Positions 18,028-27,126 of a stretch of 64,000 nucleotides of DNA are shown here, in pieces. The notes under the pieces were generated by a model, which saw only the letters and a program-made list of their open reading frames with translations, searched no databases and was not told the origin of the DNA. The position numbers and the translations under genes are program-made. The stretch spans positions 124,001 through 188,000 of the forward strand of contig NZ_BRLB01000009.1 of NCBI RefSeq assembly GCF_027923465.1, written 5' to 3'. The first letter of the stretch is position 1; each line of letters begins with the position of its first letter. Origin of the DNA: Vallitalea longa. Its GTDB lineage: Bacteria; Bacillota; Clostridia; Lachnospirales; Vallitaleaceae.

Positions 18028-18750
18028 ATGAAAGTTGATATTTTAGGAGTAAAGATAGACGATTATACTATGGATGAAGCTGTTAAAAAAGTGAGTCAGT
18101 ATATTAACAGTGATAAAAAATATAAGATTTATACTCCTAATCCTGAATTTGTTATTGCAGCAAATGAAGATGAAGAGTTTAAGGATGTCCTTAATAAAGG
18201 TGATCTGGTTATACCTGATGGTATAGGTATTGTTATGGCTTCTAAAATAATGAAAAAAAGTATAAAAGAGCGCGTAGCAGGATATGATCTTCTTCAAAAA
18301 GTCTTTAACGAAATTAAGGATACCGATAAAACTGTCTATTTATTTGGTGCTGCAAAAGGAGTGGCAGCTAATGCAGCAAGTAAAATGCAACAACTTCATA
18401 AAGGGTTAAATATTATCGGTTATCATGACGGATATTTTGATGAAGATGAAGAAAAATTGATAATGGAAACTATCAATTCTCTTAAGCCAGATTTATTACT
18501 TGTAGGTTTAGGTGCTCCAAAACAAGAAAAATGGATTAATGAAAATATCAATAATCTAAATGTAAAAGTCGCTATAGGAGTTGGCGGAAGTTTTGATGGG
18601 ATGGCAGGTAACGTAAAAAGAGCTCCAATGATATATCAAAAATTAGGTTTAGAGTGGTTTTATAGACTCATAAAACAACCTACAAGGATTAAAAGAATGA
18701 TAAAATTACCTATGTTCTTAATTAAAGTTATTGTACATAGAAAAAAATAA
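18028..18750 (+). CDS. tagA: WecG/TagA/CpsF family glycosyltransferase (ManNAc transferase)
   Basis: 240 residues, GT26 family. Motifs are TPNPEFVIAANEDEEF (about 31-46), DLVIPDGIGIV (58-68), YLFGAAKGVA, and LLVGLGAPKQEKWI (near 150-163) followed by IGVGGSFDGMAGNVKRAP. Members add ManNAc (or ManNAcA) to lipid-linked GlcNAc, the second step of wall teichoic acid or secondary polymer synthesis. It is the last gene of the polymer run, 45 bases after csaB. The initiating GlcNAc-1-phosphate transferase (TagO) is not in the window. Confidence 0.88.
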   Translation: MKVDILGVKIDDYTMDEAVKKVSQYINSDKKYKIYTPNPEFVIAANEDEEFKDVLNKGDLVIPDGIGIVMASKIMKKSIKERVAGYDLLQKVFNEIKDTDKTVYLFGAAKGVAANAASKMQQLHKGLNIIGYHDGYFDEDEEKLIMETINSLKPDLLLVGLGAPKQEKWINENINNLNVKVAIGVGGSFDGMAGNVKRAPMIYQKLGLEWFYRLIKQPTRIKRMIKLPMFLIKVIVHRKK

Positions 18751-18789
18751 TTTATTTTTACCTAATTTTTATACAGAAGGAGTAAAATT

Positions 18790-19659
18790 ATGGAATTAAC
18801 AAGTAAGCGAAAACCTATTATTGATTATTTTATCATAATTGTAGGAGTGACTTTATTAGCAATTGCGCTAAACATGTTTTTTATCCCTCTTGACCTCGTT
18901 ACAGGGGGAGTTACCGGTTTGGCGATAATAGTCAAGAAGTTAACTGAGAATATTGTTCCTGGTGGAGTAGAACCATGGATAACTAATATTGTCATTAATA
19001 TTCCATTGTTTTTAACAGCTGTAATCATAAAAGGTAAAAATTTCGGTGGAAGAAGTTTATTTGCAACTATGTTTCTATCGTTAGCCTTAATATATACAGC
19101 TTATTTACCTCCTGCTACCAATGATATGTTACTGGGAAGTGTATTTGGTGGAGTTGTTTCTGGTGCTGGTCTAGGGTTAGTTTTTTCAGCTTTTTCAACT
19201 ACTGGAGGTACTGATTTGGCAGCCACCATACTACAACATTATATTAAGCACATTTCTGTAGCACAATTGATGTTGATGCTAGATGCATTAATAATCGTGG
19301 GTGGCTATTTCATATTTGGTATTGAGAAAGCTATGTATGCCTTGGTTGCAGTATTTATTACAGCAAAAATAGTTGATGCATTCCTAGAAGGTATTCACTT
19401 TTCCAAAGCTGCATTAATTATATCTGATCATAACGAAGAAATATCAACTGAAATCATGAAGCGACTAGATAGAGGAGCAACAGGATTACAAGGAAGTGGC
19501 AAATTTTCTAAGAAGAACAAAGAAATACTTTTATGTGTGGTATCTAAAAAAGAAATTGTCAAGTTAAAAGAAATTGTTAGAGAATTTGATAAATCTGCAT
19601 TTGTAATAGTTGGTGATGTAAAAGAAGTACTTGGCGAAGGTTTTATAGAATATAAGTAG
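18790..19659 (+). CDS. YitT family membrane protein (DUF161 plus DUF2179)
   Basis: 289 residues with five or six membrane segments (about 12-200), including PLDLVTGGVTGLAIIVKKL and FSAFSTTGGTDLAATILQHY. A cytoplasmic C-terminal DUF2179 domain (about 205-285) contains MKRLDRGATGLQGSGKFSKK and ends VIVGDVKEVLGEGF. YitT proteins are widespread in Firmicutes; transport of small molecules is proposed but not established. AGAAGGAG precedes the ATG. It follows tagA by 39 bases and may be read from the polymer operon, though its function seems unrelated. Confidence 0.87.
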   Translation: MELTSKRKPIIDYFIIIVGVTLLAIALNMFFIPLDLVTGGVTGLAIIVKKLTENIVPGGVEPWITNIVINIPLFLTAVIIKGKNFGGRSLFATMFLSLALIYTAYLPPATNDMLLGSVFGGVVSGAGLGLVFSAFSTTGGTDLAATILQHYIKHISVAQLMLMLDALIIVGGYFIFGIEKAMYALVAVFITAKIVDAFLEGIHFSKAALIISDHNEEISTEIMKRLDRGATGLQGSGKFSKKNKEILLCVVSKKEIVKLKEIVREFDKSAFVIVGDVKEVLGEGFIEYK

Positions 19660-19896
19660 GTAAAAATAGGTTTTTAAAATTAATTTATGGATAGGAAAAA
19701 TATATAAAAAAAAGTTATAGATTTATATATATTTACTTATTATAATATTTCTATATATAAGTTGACTAATAATTGAATTTTGTATAATGCAAAATTTTTA
19801 TAGTCCTGTTAATATTCATCAATATTATATAAGGTGGATTTCGCAAGAGTTACATAATTTACTGCAACTTTTTGGGTAAATCATACTAGAAACTAT

Positions 19897-19908
19897 ATTG
19901 TATACAAT
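19897..19908. promoter_or_regulatory. Perfect palindrome, possible GntR-type operator
   Basis: ATTGTATACAAT is a perfect 12-base palindrome with the TTGTnnACAA core used by several GntR/FadR-subfamily repressors. It lies about 240 bases before the ATPase gene. In an AT-rich genome such a palindrome could arise by chance. Confidence 0.35.
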
Positions 19909-20049
19909 GTAACACATTAAGAAATTAGGCATTATATATAGAATTGCAATTTATGAAATAAATAATATATATATAAGTATTAATAAAAACAAGCAATATA
20001 CAAATTAAACAAAATAAAAACAGGTAATTTGTTTAATTAACCTATGGTA

Positions 20050-20078
20050 TTGACACCTGAAATATAGTATATTATCAT
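20050..20078 (+). promoter_or_regulatory. Predicted sigma-A promoter of the sugar ABC ATPase gene
   Basis: TTGACA at 20050-20055, a 17-base spacer and TATCAT at 20073-20078. This puts the start near 20085 with a ~55-base leader ending in the strong AAGGGGG ribosome site. Confidence 0.65.
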
Positions 20079-20138
20079 ACGTAAGATACATACAGAGCCG
20101 GAAAATTACAAAAAAAACCTTAAGGGGGCTAATTTATT

Positions 20139-21251
20139 ATGGCAAGCTTATCATTAAAAAATATTAAAAAAGTATATGGTCAAGGAGTAACAGCTGTACA
20201 AGATTTCAATCTTGAAATTGGTGACAAAGAATTCATCATCTTTGTTGGTCCATCAGGTTGTGGTAAATCTACAACACTTCGTATGATTGCTGGACTAGAA
20301 GAGATCACAGAAGGTGAATTATACATTGGTGAAAAATTAGTTAACGATGTTGAACCAAAAGACAGAGATATTGCAATGGTTTTCCAAAACTATGCGTTAT
20401 ATCCTCATATGACTGTATATGATAATATGGCGTTCGGATTAAAACTTAGAAAAACTCCAAAAGCAGAAATTCAAAAAAGAGTTACAGAAGCTGCTAGGAT
20501 ATTAGATATAGAACATTTATTAGATCGTAAACCAAAAGCTTTATCAGGTGGTCAAAGACAACGTGTTGCTATGGGTCGTGCTATTGTTCGTGAACCAAAA
20601 GTATTCTTAATGGATGAGCCTCTTTCAAACTTGGATGCGAAACTTAGAGTTCAAATGAGACTTGAAATTTCTAAACTACATCAAAGACTACAAACAACAA
20701 TCATATACGTAACTCATGACCAAGTAGAGGCTATGACATTAGGTACTCGTATTGTTGTTATGAAAGATGGAATTATCCAACAAGTAGATACTCCAACTAA
20801 CTTATATGAAAGACCAAAGAATTTATTTGTAGCTGGATTCATTGGATCACCACAAATGAACTTCATTGATTGTAAAGTAGCTAAAAATGGTACTGGTGTT
20901 GATTTATTATTTGAATCAAACAAAATCACTTTATCAGATGTTAAAGCTAAAAAATTAATTGATGGTGGATATATTGGAAAAGAAGTTGTTATGGGTATTC
21001 GTCCACAAGATATTCATGATAGCCAAATTTTCTTAGAGTCATCACCAAAGAGTATTGTTATGGCTGATGTTAATGTTACTGAAATGTTGGGTTCTGAAAC
21101 ATTCTTATATGTTGTTGTTGATGGTTATGATATGACAGCACGTGTAGATCCAAGATCAAAAGCTAAACCAGGTGACAAAATAGAGTTAGCTATTGATTTA
21201 AATAGAATTCATGTATTCTGTAAAGAAACAGAAAAAACTATTACTAACTAA
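20139..21251 (+). CDS. msmX: Carbohydrate ABC transporter ATP-binding protein, MsmX/UgpC family
   Basis: 370 residues. The nucleotide-binding domain (about 1-235) has Walker A GPSGCGKSTT (38-47), the Q-loop VFQNYALYPHMTV, signature LSGGQRQRVAMGRA, Walker B VFLMDEPLSNLDAKLR and the H-loop THDQVEAMTL. A C-terminal TOBE/OB regulatory part (about 240-370) is of the MalK/UgpC type. No permease or binding-protein gene is adjacent, which fits the stand-alone ATPases (MsmX) known to energise several sugar importers. Codon use looks more biased than in the neighbours (few rare codons, GGT/CGT in the ATPase core), suggesting high expression. Confidence 0.9.
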   Translation: MASLSLKNIKKVYGQGVTAVQDFNLEIGDKEFIIFVGPSGCGKSTTLRMIAGLEEITEGELYIGEKLVNDVEPKDRDIAMVFQNYALYPHMTVYDNMAFGLKLRKTPKAEIQKRVTEAARILDIEHLLDRKPKALSGGQRQRVAMGRAIVREPKVFLMDEPLSNLDAKLRVQMRLEISKLHQRLQTTIIYVTHDQVEAMTLGTRIVVMKDGIIQQVDTPTNLYERPKNLFVAGFIGSPQMNFIDCKVAKNGTGVDLLFESNKITLSDVKAKKLIDGGYIGKEVVMGIRPQDIHDSQIFLESSPKSIVMADVNVTEMLGSETFLYVVVDGYDMTARVDPRSKAKPGDKIELAIDLNRIHVFCKETEKTITN

Positions 21252-21309
21252 TCGAATTAATGTAGATATGTAATAGATAGATATTAGCTTAAAATTATGT
21301 CAATAATCA

Positions 21310-21339
21310 AAAGGGAATGTAATATATTACATTCCCTTT
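21310..21339 (+). terminator. Hairpin terminator after msmX
   Basis: A perfect 30-base palindrome: AAAGGGAATGTAATA pairs with TATTACATTCCCTTT. It is followed by only a weak T tract (ACTTATCT). It is the first stop signal after the ATPase gene. Confidence 0.65.
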
Positions 21340-21497
21340 ACTTATCTACTAAAAAAATATTACAATGTTATTTAGTAATTGTTACCCTCTAATTGAATAA
21401 TACTGCTAATATCGTATCATGAAAAATGAAAAAAATATAAATATTTGTATAATCATTATTAAATATTAATAATATTTATGAACTTTTTGTAAATCAT

Positions 21498-21540
21498 TAA
21501 GAGGAAATACACAAAATTACGTATTCCCTCTTTTATTTTT
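21498..21540 (+). terminator. Intrinsic terminator with strong T tract, not next to any gene end
   Basis: AAGAGGAAATAC pairs with GTATTCCCTCTT (one mismatch), followed by TTATTTTT. No protein gene ends between this hairpin and the earlier one at 21310, which is why a small RNA is suspected. Confidence 0.6.
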
Positions 21541-21670
21541 GTAGATTTTGCTATAAAATATATAATAAGGGAAATAGTAAAGCTTAAAATTGGAAATAAT
21601 TCTAATAACAAATATTTTATTCACTTATATAATATACTTTTCAATACTAAATAATAAGGGAGAGAAATAA

Positions 21671-22762
21671 ATGATATCAAACCAAATTATTCAAAACACC
21701 ATTGAAGGACTTAAAACAATAACACGTATTGATATAAGTGTTATAGATCCAGATGGGAAAATATTAGCAACAACTGAAGAAGGAAGATTAGAGGAATACA
21801 ATTTTGCAGTACCGGATTTTGTGAGATCTCAAGCAGACAGTCAATTAGTTTTAGGTTATCATTTTTTTAAAGTTTATGATGATCATAATGTAGAGTATGT
21901 AGTTTCAGCAAAAGGAGAAGCAGAGGATGTATATAAAATAGGGAAGATTGCGTCTTTCCAAATTCAAAATCTTTTAGTAGCTTACAAAGAAAGATTTGAT
22001 AAAGATAATTTTATCAAGAATCTATTGCTTGATAATCTACTACTAGTAGATATATACAACAGGGCGAAGAAACTTCATATTGAAACAGATGTTAGAAGAG
22101 TGACTTACTTAGTAGAAACTAAATTCGAAAAGGATAACAATGCCCTAGAAATAGTTAGAAGTATATTCCCTCTAAAAACTAAAGATTTTATTACTGCTGT
22201 AGATGAGAAAAATATTATTATCGTAAAAGAATTAGAAGAAAACGATACGAATGAAGATATAAACAAGATTGCCAAAGTAATACTTGATACATTGAATACA
22301 GAAGCTATGAGTAGTGTCTATGTATCTATGGGTACAGTAGTAAATGATATAAAAGATGTATCACGTTCTTACAAAGAAGCTAAAATGGCATTAGAAGTGG
22401 GTAAAATATTCTATCAGGATAAGTATATTATTGGTTATAACAACTTGGGTATTGGAAGGATTATCTACCAATTACCTTTACCTCTTTGTCAGATGTTTAT
22501 AAAAGAAATATTCCATGGTAAATCACCTGATGATTTTGATAAAGAAACTATTACTACAATTAACAAATTCTTTGAAAATAGTTTAAATGTATCAGAAACA
22601 TCAAGACAACTATATATTCACAGGAATACACTAGTTTACAGATTAGATAAATTACAGAAAAATACTGGCTTGGATTTACGTATATTCGAAGATGCTATTA
22701 CATTCAAAATAGCTTTAATGGTTGTTAAGTATATGAAATTCATTAGTGAATCAGAATATTAA
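21671..22762 (+). CDS. CdaR/PucR family transcriptional regulator
   Basis: 363 residues. The N-terminal sugar-diacid-recognition type domain (about 1-130) starts ISNQIIQNTIEGLKTITRID and includes VIDPDGKILATT. A middle GGDEF-like CdaR domain (about 140-280) contains VYVSMGTVVNDIKDVSRSY. A C-terminal HTH_30 domain (about 300-355) contains FENSLNVSETSRQLYIHRNT and LVYRLDKLQKNTG. Members activate carbohydrate uptake or use genes. The gene follows the shared ABC ATPase, so control of sugar import is a reasonable inference. GGGAG precedes the ATG. Confidence 0.85.
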   Translation: MISNQIIQNTIEGLKTITRIDISVIDPDGKILATTEEGRLEEYNFAVPDFVRSQADSQLVLGYHFFKVYDDHNVEYVVSAKGEAEDVYKIGKIASFQIQNLLVAYKERFDKDNFIKNLLLDNLLLVDIYNRAKKLHIETDVRRVTYLVETKFEKDNNALEIVRSIFPLKTKDFITAVDEKNIIIVKELEENDTNEDINKIAKVILDTLNTEAMSSVYVSMGTVVNDIKDVSRSYKEAKMALEVGKIFYQDKYIIGYNNLGIGRIIYQLPLPLCQMFIKEIFHGKSPDDFDKETITTINKFFENSLNVSETSRQLYIHRNTLVYRLDKLQKNTGLDLRIFEDAITFKIALMVVKYMKFISESEY

Positions 22763-22978
22763 TTTATAGAAATACAGAAATATGAAGGGAATGTCTTGCT
22801 AATACAGTTTATCAATATATGATTAGACATATCATATCTAATTTATTAATGATTATATATCTAATCCTGTAATTGATCACTAATAAGATAAAGTGTATTT
22901 GGGGACATTGCCCTAAGTTTTTGTAGGATTGTTTACAAATGATAAAACAGTTTATTATAAGTAGTTAGGAGGATAATA

Positions 22979-23665
22979 TTGATACGTCTTGAAAACATTA
23001 CAAAGATATATCCCAATGGGGTATGCGCTTTGAATAATGTGTCATTGGGAATAGAAAAAGGAGAATTCGTTTTTATAGTTGGCAATAGTGGTTCTGGTAA
23101 AACGACATTAATAAAATTATTAATGAAAGAACTAGAGTCCACTGAAGGAAAATTATTTATAGATGATAAAGATATAACTAGATTAAAAAGACGTTATGTT
23201 TCTACACTTAGAAGAAACATAGGAGTTGTATTCCAAGATTTTAGACTACTTGATAAAATGACAGTATATGACAATGTTGCTTTTGCGTTAAAGGTTACAG
23301 AAGCATCAAGTAAAAAAATAAGAAGAAGTGTACCTATGGTATTATCTATGGTAGGTCTATCAAAAAAAGCGAAAATGTACCCCACAGAAATATCGGGAGG
23401 AGAAAAGCAAAGGACAGCATTAGCTAGAGCAATTGTAAATAATCCACCTATTTTGATAGCAGATGAACCAACTGGTAATCTAGATCCTAATAATTCATGG
23501 GAAATAATGAAATTACTTACAGAAATTAATATGAGGGGAACTACGGTAGTTGTTGTTACTCACGATAAAGAAATGGTTAATGCAATGAAGAAGAGAGTTA
23601 TAACCCTTAATAATGGATGTATTGTAAGAGATGTGCAAAGGGGAGATTACGGGGATGAAGCTTAG
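22979..23665 (+). CDS. ftsE: Cell division ATP-binding protein FtsE
   Basis: 228 residues, the normal length. Walker A GNSGSGKTTLIKLL (about 37-50), Q-loop VFQDFRLLDKMTVYDNVAFAL, signature EISGGEKQRTALARA, Walker B PPILIADEPTGNLDPNN and H-loop VVVVTHDKEMVNAM. FtsE with FtsX forms the membrane complex that activates peptidoglycan hydrolases. The start is TTG at 22979, six bases after TAGGAGG; the predicted protein MIRLENITKIYPNGV aligns with the usual FtsE start. It overlaps ftsX. Confidence 0.93.
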   Translation: MIRLENITKIYPNGVCALNNVSLGIEKGEFVFIVGNSGSGKTTLIKLLMKELESTEGKLFIDDKDITRLKRRYVSTLRRNIGVVFQDFRLLDKMTVYDNVAFALKVTEASSKKIRRSVPMVLSMVGLSKKAKMYPTEISGGEKQRTALARAIVNNPPILIADEPTGNLDPNNSWEIMKLLTEINMRGTTVVVVTHDKEMVNAMKKRVITLNNGCIVRDVQRGDYGDEA

Positions 23666-24566
23666 AACAGTAGATTATTGTTTTAAACAAGGAGTTATTA
23701 ATTTATTTAAAAATAGGTTAATGTCCATTGCTTCTATTGGTACAATCGCAGCTTGTTTGTTTATAGTAGGTATTTTTTATATTGTTGCAGCTAATGTTGG
23801 ATACACACTTCAAGAAGCAGAAAGTAATCTAGGAATTGCTGTTTTTCTAAAAGAAGACATCACTGATGCTGAAATAAAAAATATTGAAGCTATGGTAAGT
23901 AAAAGAGAAGAAGTAAAATCAATTGAGTACATATCACCAGAACAAGCGTGGAATGACTTGAAGGATACTGTATATAAAGACAATAAAAATCTCCTTGTAG
24001 GATTTGATGGGGAGAATAATCCGCTTAAGGATTCAGATAACTTCCAGGTGAAAATCAATGATATAGAAAAGCAGGAAGCATTAGTACAATACATACAAAC
24101 ATTAAAAGGTGTTAGATTCGTTAAACAAGAAAAAGATATCACTGAAGTTATAAAAGGATTTAATAATTTCATAAATTATATGAGTATAGTTCTAATAATA
24201 ATACTAATATTTATATCTGTTTTCTTAATATCCAACACTGTAAGGATAGCTATATCAGTTAGAAAAAATGAAATCAATATAATGAAATATCTGGGAGCGA
24301 AAGATTTTTTCATTAAATTTCCTTTTATCATAGAAGGAATGTTGATAGGAGCTGTTGGGGCAATAATTCCACTAGCTATAATATATTTCTTATATGATTA
24401 TGTGATTAGTAAGATTAATGTCAAATTTATAGTTATTAATCAATTTTTATCGTTCATGGATGTAGGACAGATATATTCTATATTGATACCTTTATCCTTG
24501 GTGATTGGAATTGGAATAGGCATCGTAGGAAGCAGAATTACTATAAGAAAACATTTAAGAGTATAG
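23655..24566 (+). CDS. ftsX: Cell division permease-like protein FtsX
   Basis: 303 residues. Membrane segments lie near residues 22-45, 172-195, 222-245 and 268-290, with an extracytoplasmic domain (about 46-165) between the first two that contains EYISPEQAWNDLKD. This topology is typical of FtsX. ATG at 23655 is preferred: AAAGGGGA lies ten bases upstream within ftsE. The open frame also extends to ATG 23631. The 11-base overlap with ftsE indicates coupled translation. The outside loop is the expected contact for the M23 hydrolase encoded next. Confidence 0.92.
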   Translation: MKLRTVDYCFKQGVINLFKNRLMSIASIGTIAACLFIVGIFYIVAANVGYTLQEAESNLGIAVFLKEDITDAEIKNIEAMVSKREEVKSIEYISPEQAWNDLKDTVYKDNKNLLVGFDGENNPLKDSDNFQVKINDIEKQEALVQYIQTLKGVRFVKQEKDITEVIKGFNNFINYMSIVLIIILIFISVFLISNTVRIAISVRKNEINIMKYLGAKDFFIKFPFIIEGMLIGAVGAIIPLAIIYFLYDYVISKINVKFIVINQFLSFMDVGQIYSILIPLSLVIGIGIGIVGSRITIRKHLRV

Positions 24567-24601
24567 TCTTATAAAAAATATTATTAATAATGGAGGAATA
24601 T

Positions 24602-25732
24602 ATGAAAAGAGTAATTAAAAACTGTGTTATCATATTACTTTTGTTTATGGTTCCAACAACAATTTTTGCTTCTTCCTATCAGCAACAATTGAAGGACCTG
24701 GAACAACAGCAAAAAGATAATAAAAGTGAGATCAATAAGTCAGAAGAGATTATTAAGAGTCTTGATAAGGAGATTCAAGAAATTGTACGTAGGGTTCAAC
24801 AATTAGATATCCAGATAGATGAATATAATAATAAGATAGGAGAATTGCAACAACAACAAAATGATAAAGAAAAACAAATAGAAGTTATTAATCAAGAGTT
24901 GGAGGTTGCGAAACAAAAAGAAGAAAAATATTTCAATACTACAAAAGAACGTATTAAAGTCATGTACGAGCAGGGTGATTCAGCTTATGCGGAAGTGCTT
25001 CTAGGTTCAAAAGACTTAAGTGACTTTCTTACTAGAGTAGAATACGTTAATGCATTGGTTGAGTATGATACCAATATGATAGAAGAATTACAACTAATTA
25101 GAGATGATATAGAAGACAAAGAGATACAACTTGAAGAAGACAAAGAACAGATAGTAGCACTAAAAAAAGAAAATACTCTTCAACAGAAGTCACTTAAGGA
25201 TATCCAGTCTACTAAAGAAAAAGAAATGTTAATATTGGGAGAGAATAAAAGTGTAGCACAATCTGAATTGAATGCTAAAGAGAAAGAACTTGCTAAAATA
25301 GAAAAATCTATTGACAGTATTAAAAGTAAATTAGTATATGCTGGTGGAAAAATGACATGGCCAACATCTAATCATTATATAACATGTCCTTTCGGCAATA
25401 GGATACATCCAGTTACTAAGAAGCCTTCATATCATACAGGGATAGATATAGGTGTTGGTATGGGTACATCTGTGAAGGCAGCTAGTAGCGGCGAAGTTAC
25501 ATATGCAGGTTACAGTAGTGTATGGGGAAAATACATTTATGTTGACCATGGAAGTGGATATGTTAGTATATACGCACATAACTCAAAACTCCTTGTCAAA
25601 AAAGGAGATAAAGTAAAAGGTGGACAAACTATTTCTAAATCAGGTAATACAGGATTATCAACAGGCCCTCACTTACATTTCGGTATAAGAAAAAATGGGA
25701 AGTGGATACCTCCACTAACTATGCTTAAATAA
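24602..25732 (+). CDS. Secreted coiled-coil M23 peptidase (EnvC-like murein hydrolase)
   Basis: 376 residues: signal peptide (about 1-23, ...MVPTTIFASS), a long coiled coil (about 25-235, Gln/Glu/Lys-rich) and an M23 domain (about 260-376). Zinc ligands are visible in HPVTKKPSYHTGIDIGV (HxxxxD) and TGPHLHFGIRKNG (HxH). The domain order is that of EnvC-type hydrolases and activators controlled by FtsEX, whose genes precede it by 35 bases. Unlike E. coli EnvC, the zinc ligands are kept, so it may itself cut cross-links. ATG 24602 follows GGAGGA by five bases; ATG 24590 has no ribosome site. Confidence 0.9.
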   Translation: MKRVIKNCVIILLLFMVPTTIFASSYQQQLKDLEQQQKDNKSEINKSEEIIKSLDKEIQEIVRRVQQLDIQIDEYNNKIGELQQQQNDKEKQIEVINQELEVAKQKEEKYFNTTKERIKVMYEQGDSAYAEVLLGSKDLSDFLTRVEYVNALVEYDTNMIEELQLIRDDIEDKEIQLEEDKEQIVALKKENTLQQKSLKDIQSTKEKEMLILGENKSVAQSELNAKEKELAKIEKSIDSIKSKLVYAGGKMTWPTSNHYITCPFGNRIHPVTKKPSYHTGIDIGVGMGTSVKAASSGEVTYAGYSSVWGKYIYVDHGSGYVSIYAHNSKLLVKKGDKVKGGQTISKSGNTGLSTGPHLHFGIRKNGKWIPPLTMLK

Positions 25733-25746
25733 AATTCAATATAATT

Positions 25747-25775
25747 GCAAAAAACTGCTAATGCAGTTTTTTTGC
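25747..25775 (+). terminator. Intrinsic terminator after the M23 peptidase gene
   Basis: GCAAAAAACTGC, loop TAAT, then GCAGTTTTTTTGC: a strong stem with its own T tract. It separates ftsEX-envC from ctpA, so ctpA probably has its own promoter or relies on readthrough. Confidence 0.8.
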
Positions 25776-25838
25776 TATTATGGAATAATACTAACTCAAA
25801 TACAATACAATATTATTAGTATAATAAGGAGAATCAAT

Positions 25839-27074
25839 ATGACTGAAAAAAGAAAATTCATGCATGGATTAGTCATTGGTATGGCTATTATCCTTGTAAT
25901 AGACGTAATATATTTTAGTGGAAAAAAATTAATTCAAAACTTTGAACATGAAAAAGGTTATCAAGTTATAAAATCGGGATACCATAGCCGAGAGGAAAAA
26001 TTACATGATATTCTTTCTTACGTTGATGATAGATATTATTTTGAAAATGATTATGCAGAAGATGATTTATATGAAGGGGTTTATCAAGGATTTTTGGGTG
26101 AATTAAGAGATCCATATACTGTATATTATACAAAAAAAGAATATGAAGAGTTTCAAGTAGATACGTCAGCAACTTATGAAGGAATCGGTTCAATAGTAAC
26201 GTATCAAAAAGATACACAACAATTAATGATACTATCACCATTTATTGGTTCACCAGCAGAGAAAGCAGGCTTACTTCCAGGAGACATTATAAGAAAAGTA
26301 GATAATGAAAGCATACAAGGCCTTAAAATGGAAGATGTAGTTGCTAATATGATTAGAGGGAAAAGAGGTACAAAAGTAACATTAAGCATTTATAGGGCAT
26401 CAGATAATTCAAATATAGATATAGAAATAACGAGAGATGTTATTACTGTACCTACTGTATCACATGAAATGTTAGAAGATAATATAGGTTATATACGTGT
26501 TACTGGTTTTGAAGAAGTAACATATGACCAATTTAAAGAAGCTCTTGATGACCTCAACCTTAAAGGACAAGAAGGATTGATTATCGATCTTAGAAATAAT
26601 CCTGGAGGACTTTTGAATATAGTAATAGAAATGGCTGATGAGTTATTACCAGAAGGCTTGATTGTCTATACAGAAGATAAAGAAGGATATAGAGAACAAG
26701 CATCTTCTGATGATCTTAGAAAATTTACTAAACCACTAGTTGTCTTAGTTAATGAGAATAGTGCTAGTGCATCTGAGATATTATCAGGTGCTATAAAAGA
26801 TAGTGGTATAGGTACAATTGTTGGAACAACTACATTTGGTAAAGGATTAGTTCAAAGGGTATTCCCACTAGAAGATGGTTCAGCTATTAAAGTAACAATT
26901 GCCAAATATTATACACCTAATGGTAATTATATTCATGGTAAGGGAATAGAACCTGACGTGGAAATAGATATTCCAGAAGAATTGAAGAAGAAGTTGGTAA
27001 TTGAAAGGGAACAAGATACACAATTTAATAAAGCAGTTGAAGTTATGAAAGAAAAAATAACAAAAGAAAAATAA
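25839..27074 (+). CDS. ctpA: Carboxy-terminal processing protease (S41 family, CtpA/CtpB)
   Basis: 411 residues from ATG 25839, seven bases after AAGGAGA; the frame is open to 25761 but lacks a ribosome site there. One N-terminal membrane anchor (about 12-30) precedes a PDZ domain (about 110-190, SPAEKAGLLPGDIIRKVDNE) and the S41 protease domain (about 200-400). The domain contains LIIDLRNNPGGLLNIVIEMA, the catalytic Ser in VNENSASASEILSGA and Lys in TTFGKGLVQRVF. It cuts exported proteins outside the membrane. The position after ftsEX and before a MinJ-like gene matches the Bacillus ftsEX-ctpB-minJ neighbourhood. Confidence 0.92.
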   Translation: MTEKRKFMHGLVIGMAIILVIDVIYFSGKKLIQNFEHEKGYQVIKSGYHSREEKLHDILSYVDDRYYFENDYAEDDLYEGVYQGFLGELRDPYTVYYTKKEYEEFQVDTSATYEGIGSIVTYQKDTQQLMILSPFIGSPAEKAGLLPGDIIRKVDNESIQGLKMEDVVANMIRGKRGTKVTLSIYRASDNSNIDIEITRDVITVPTVSHEMLEDNIGYIRVTGFEEVTYDQFKEALDDLNLKGQEGLIIDLRNNPGGLLNIVIEMADELLPEGLIVYTEDKEGYREQASSDDLRKFTKPLVVLVNENSASASEILSGAIKDSGIGTIVGTTTFGKGLVQRVFPLEDGSAIKVTIAKYYTPNGNYIHGKGIEPDVEIDIPEELKKKLVIEREQDTQFNKAVEVMKEKITKEK

Positions 27075-27126
27075 ACTACTAAAGAAATAAATAAGTGAAT
27101 TTAATGGTATAAATAGGGGAGCATAT

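Larger units (their letters stand above)
19660..20138. other. 479-base intergenic region before the sugar ABC ATPase
   Basis: No gene-sized frame is seen. The region holds a weak promoter-like pair (TTGACT at 19762, TATAAT at 19783, spacer only 15), the perfect 12-base palindrome ATTGTATACAAT at 19897-19908, and the stronger promoter at 20050-20078. Confidence 0.6.
21252..21670. other. Intergenic region with two terminators and a possible small-RNA unit
   Basis: No protein frame is apparent. Two separate hairpins (21310-21339 and 21498-21540) flank a promoter-like pair at 21393-21420, so a short non-coding transcript of about 110 bases is possible. Confidence 0.45.

Noticed and set aside
22883-22920. 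GGGGACATTGCCC hairpin before ftsE as a terminator
   Set aside because: Only three or four G-C pairs with weak extension; too poor to support a call.
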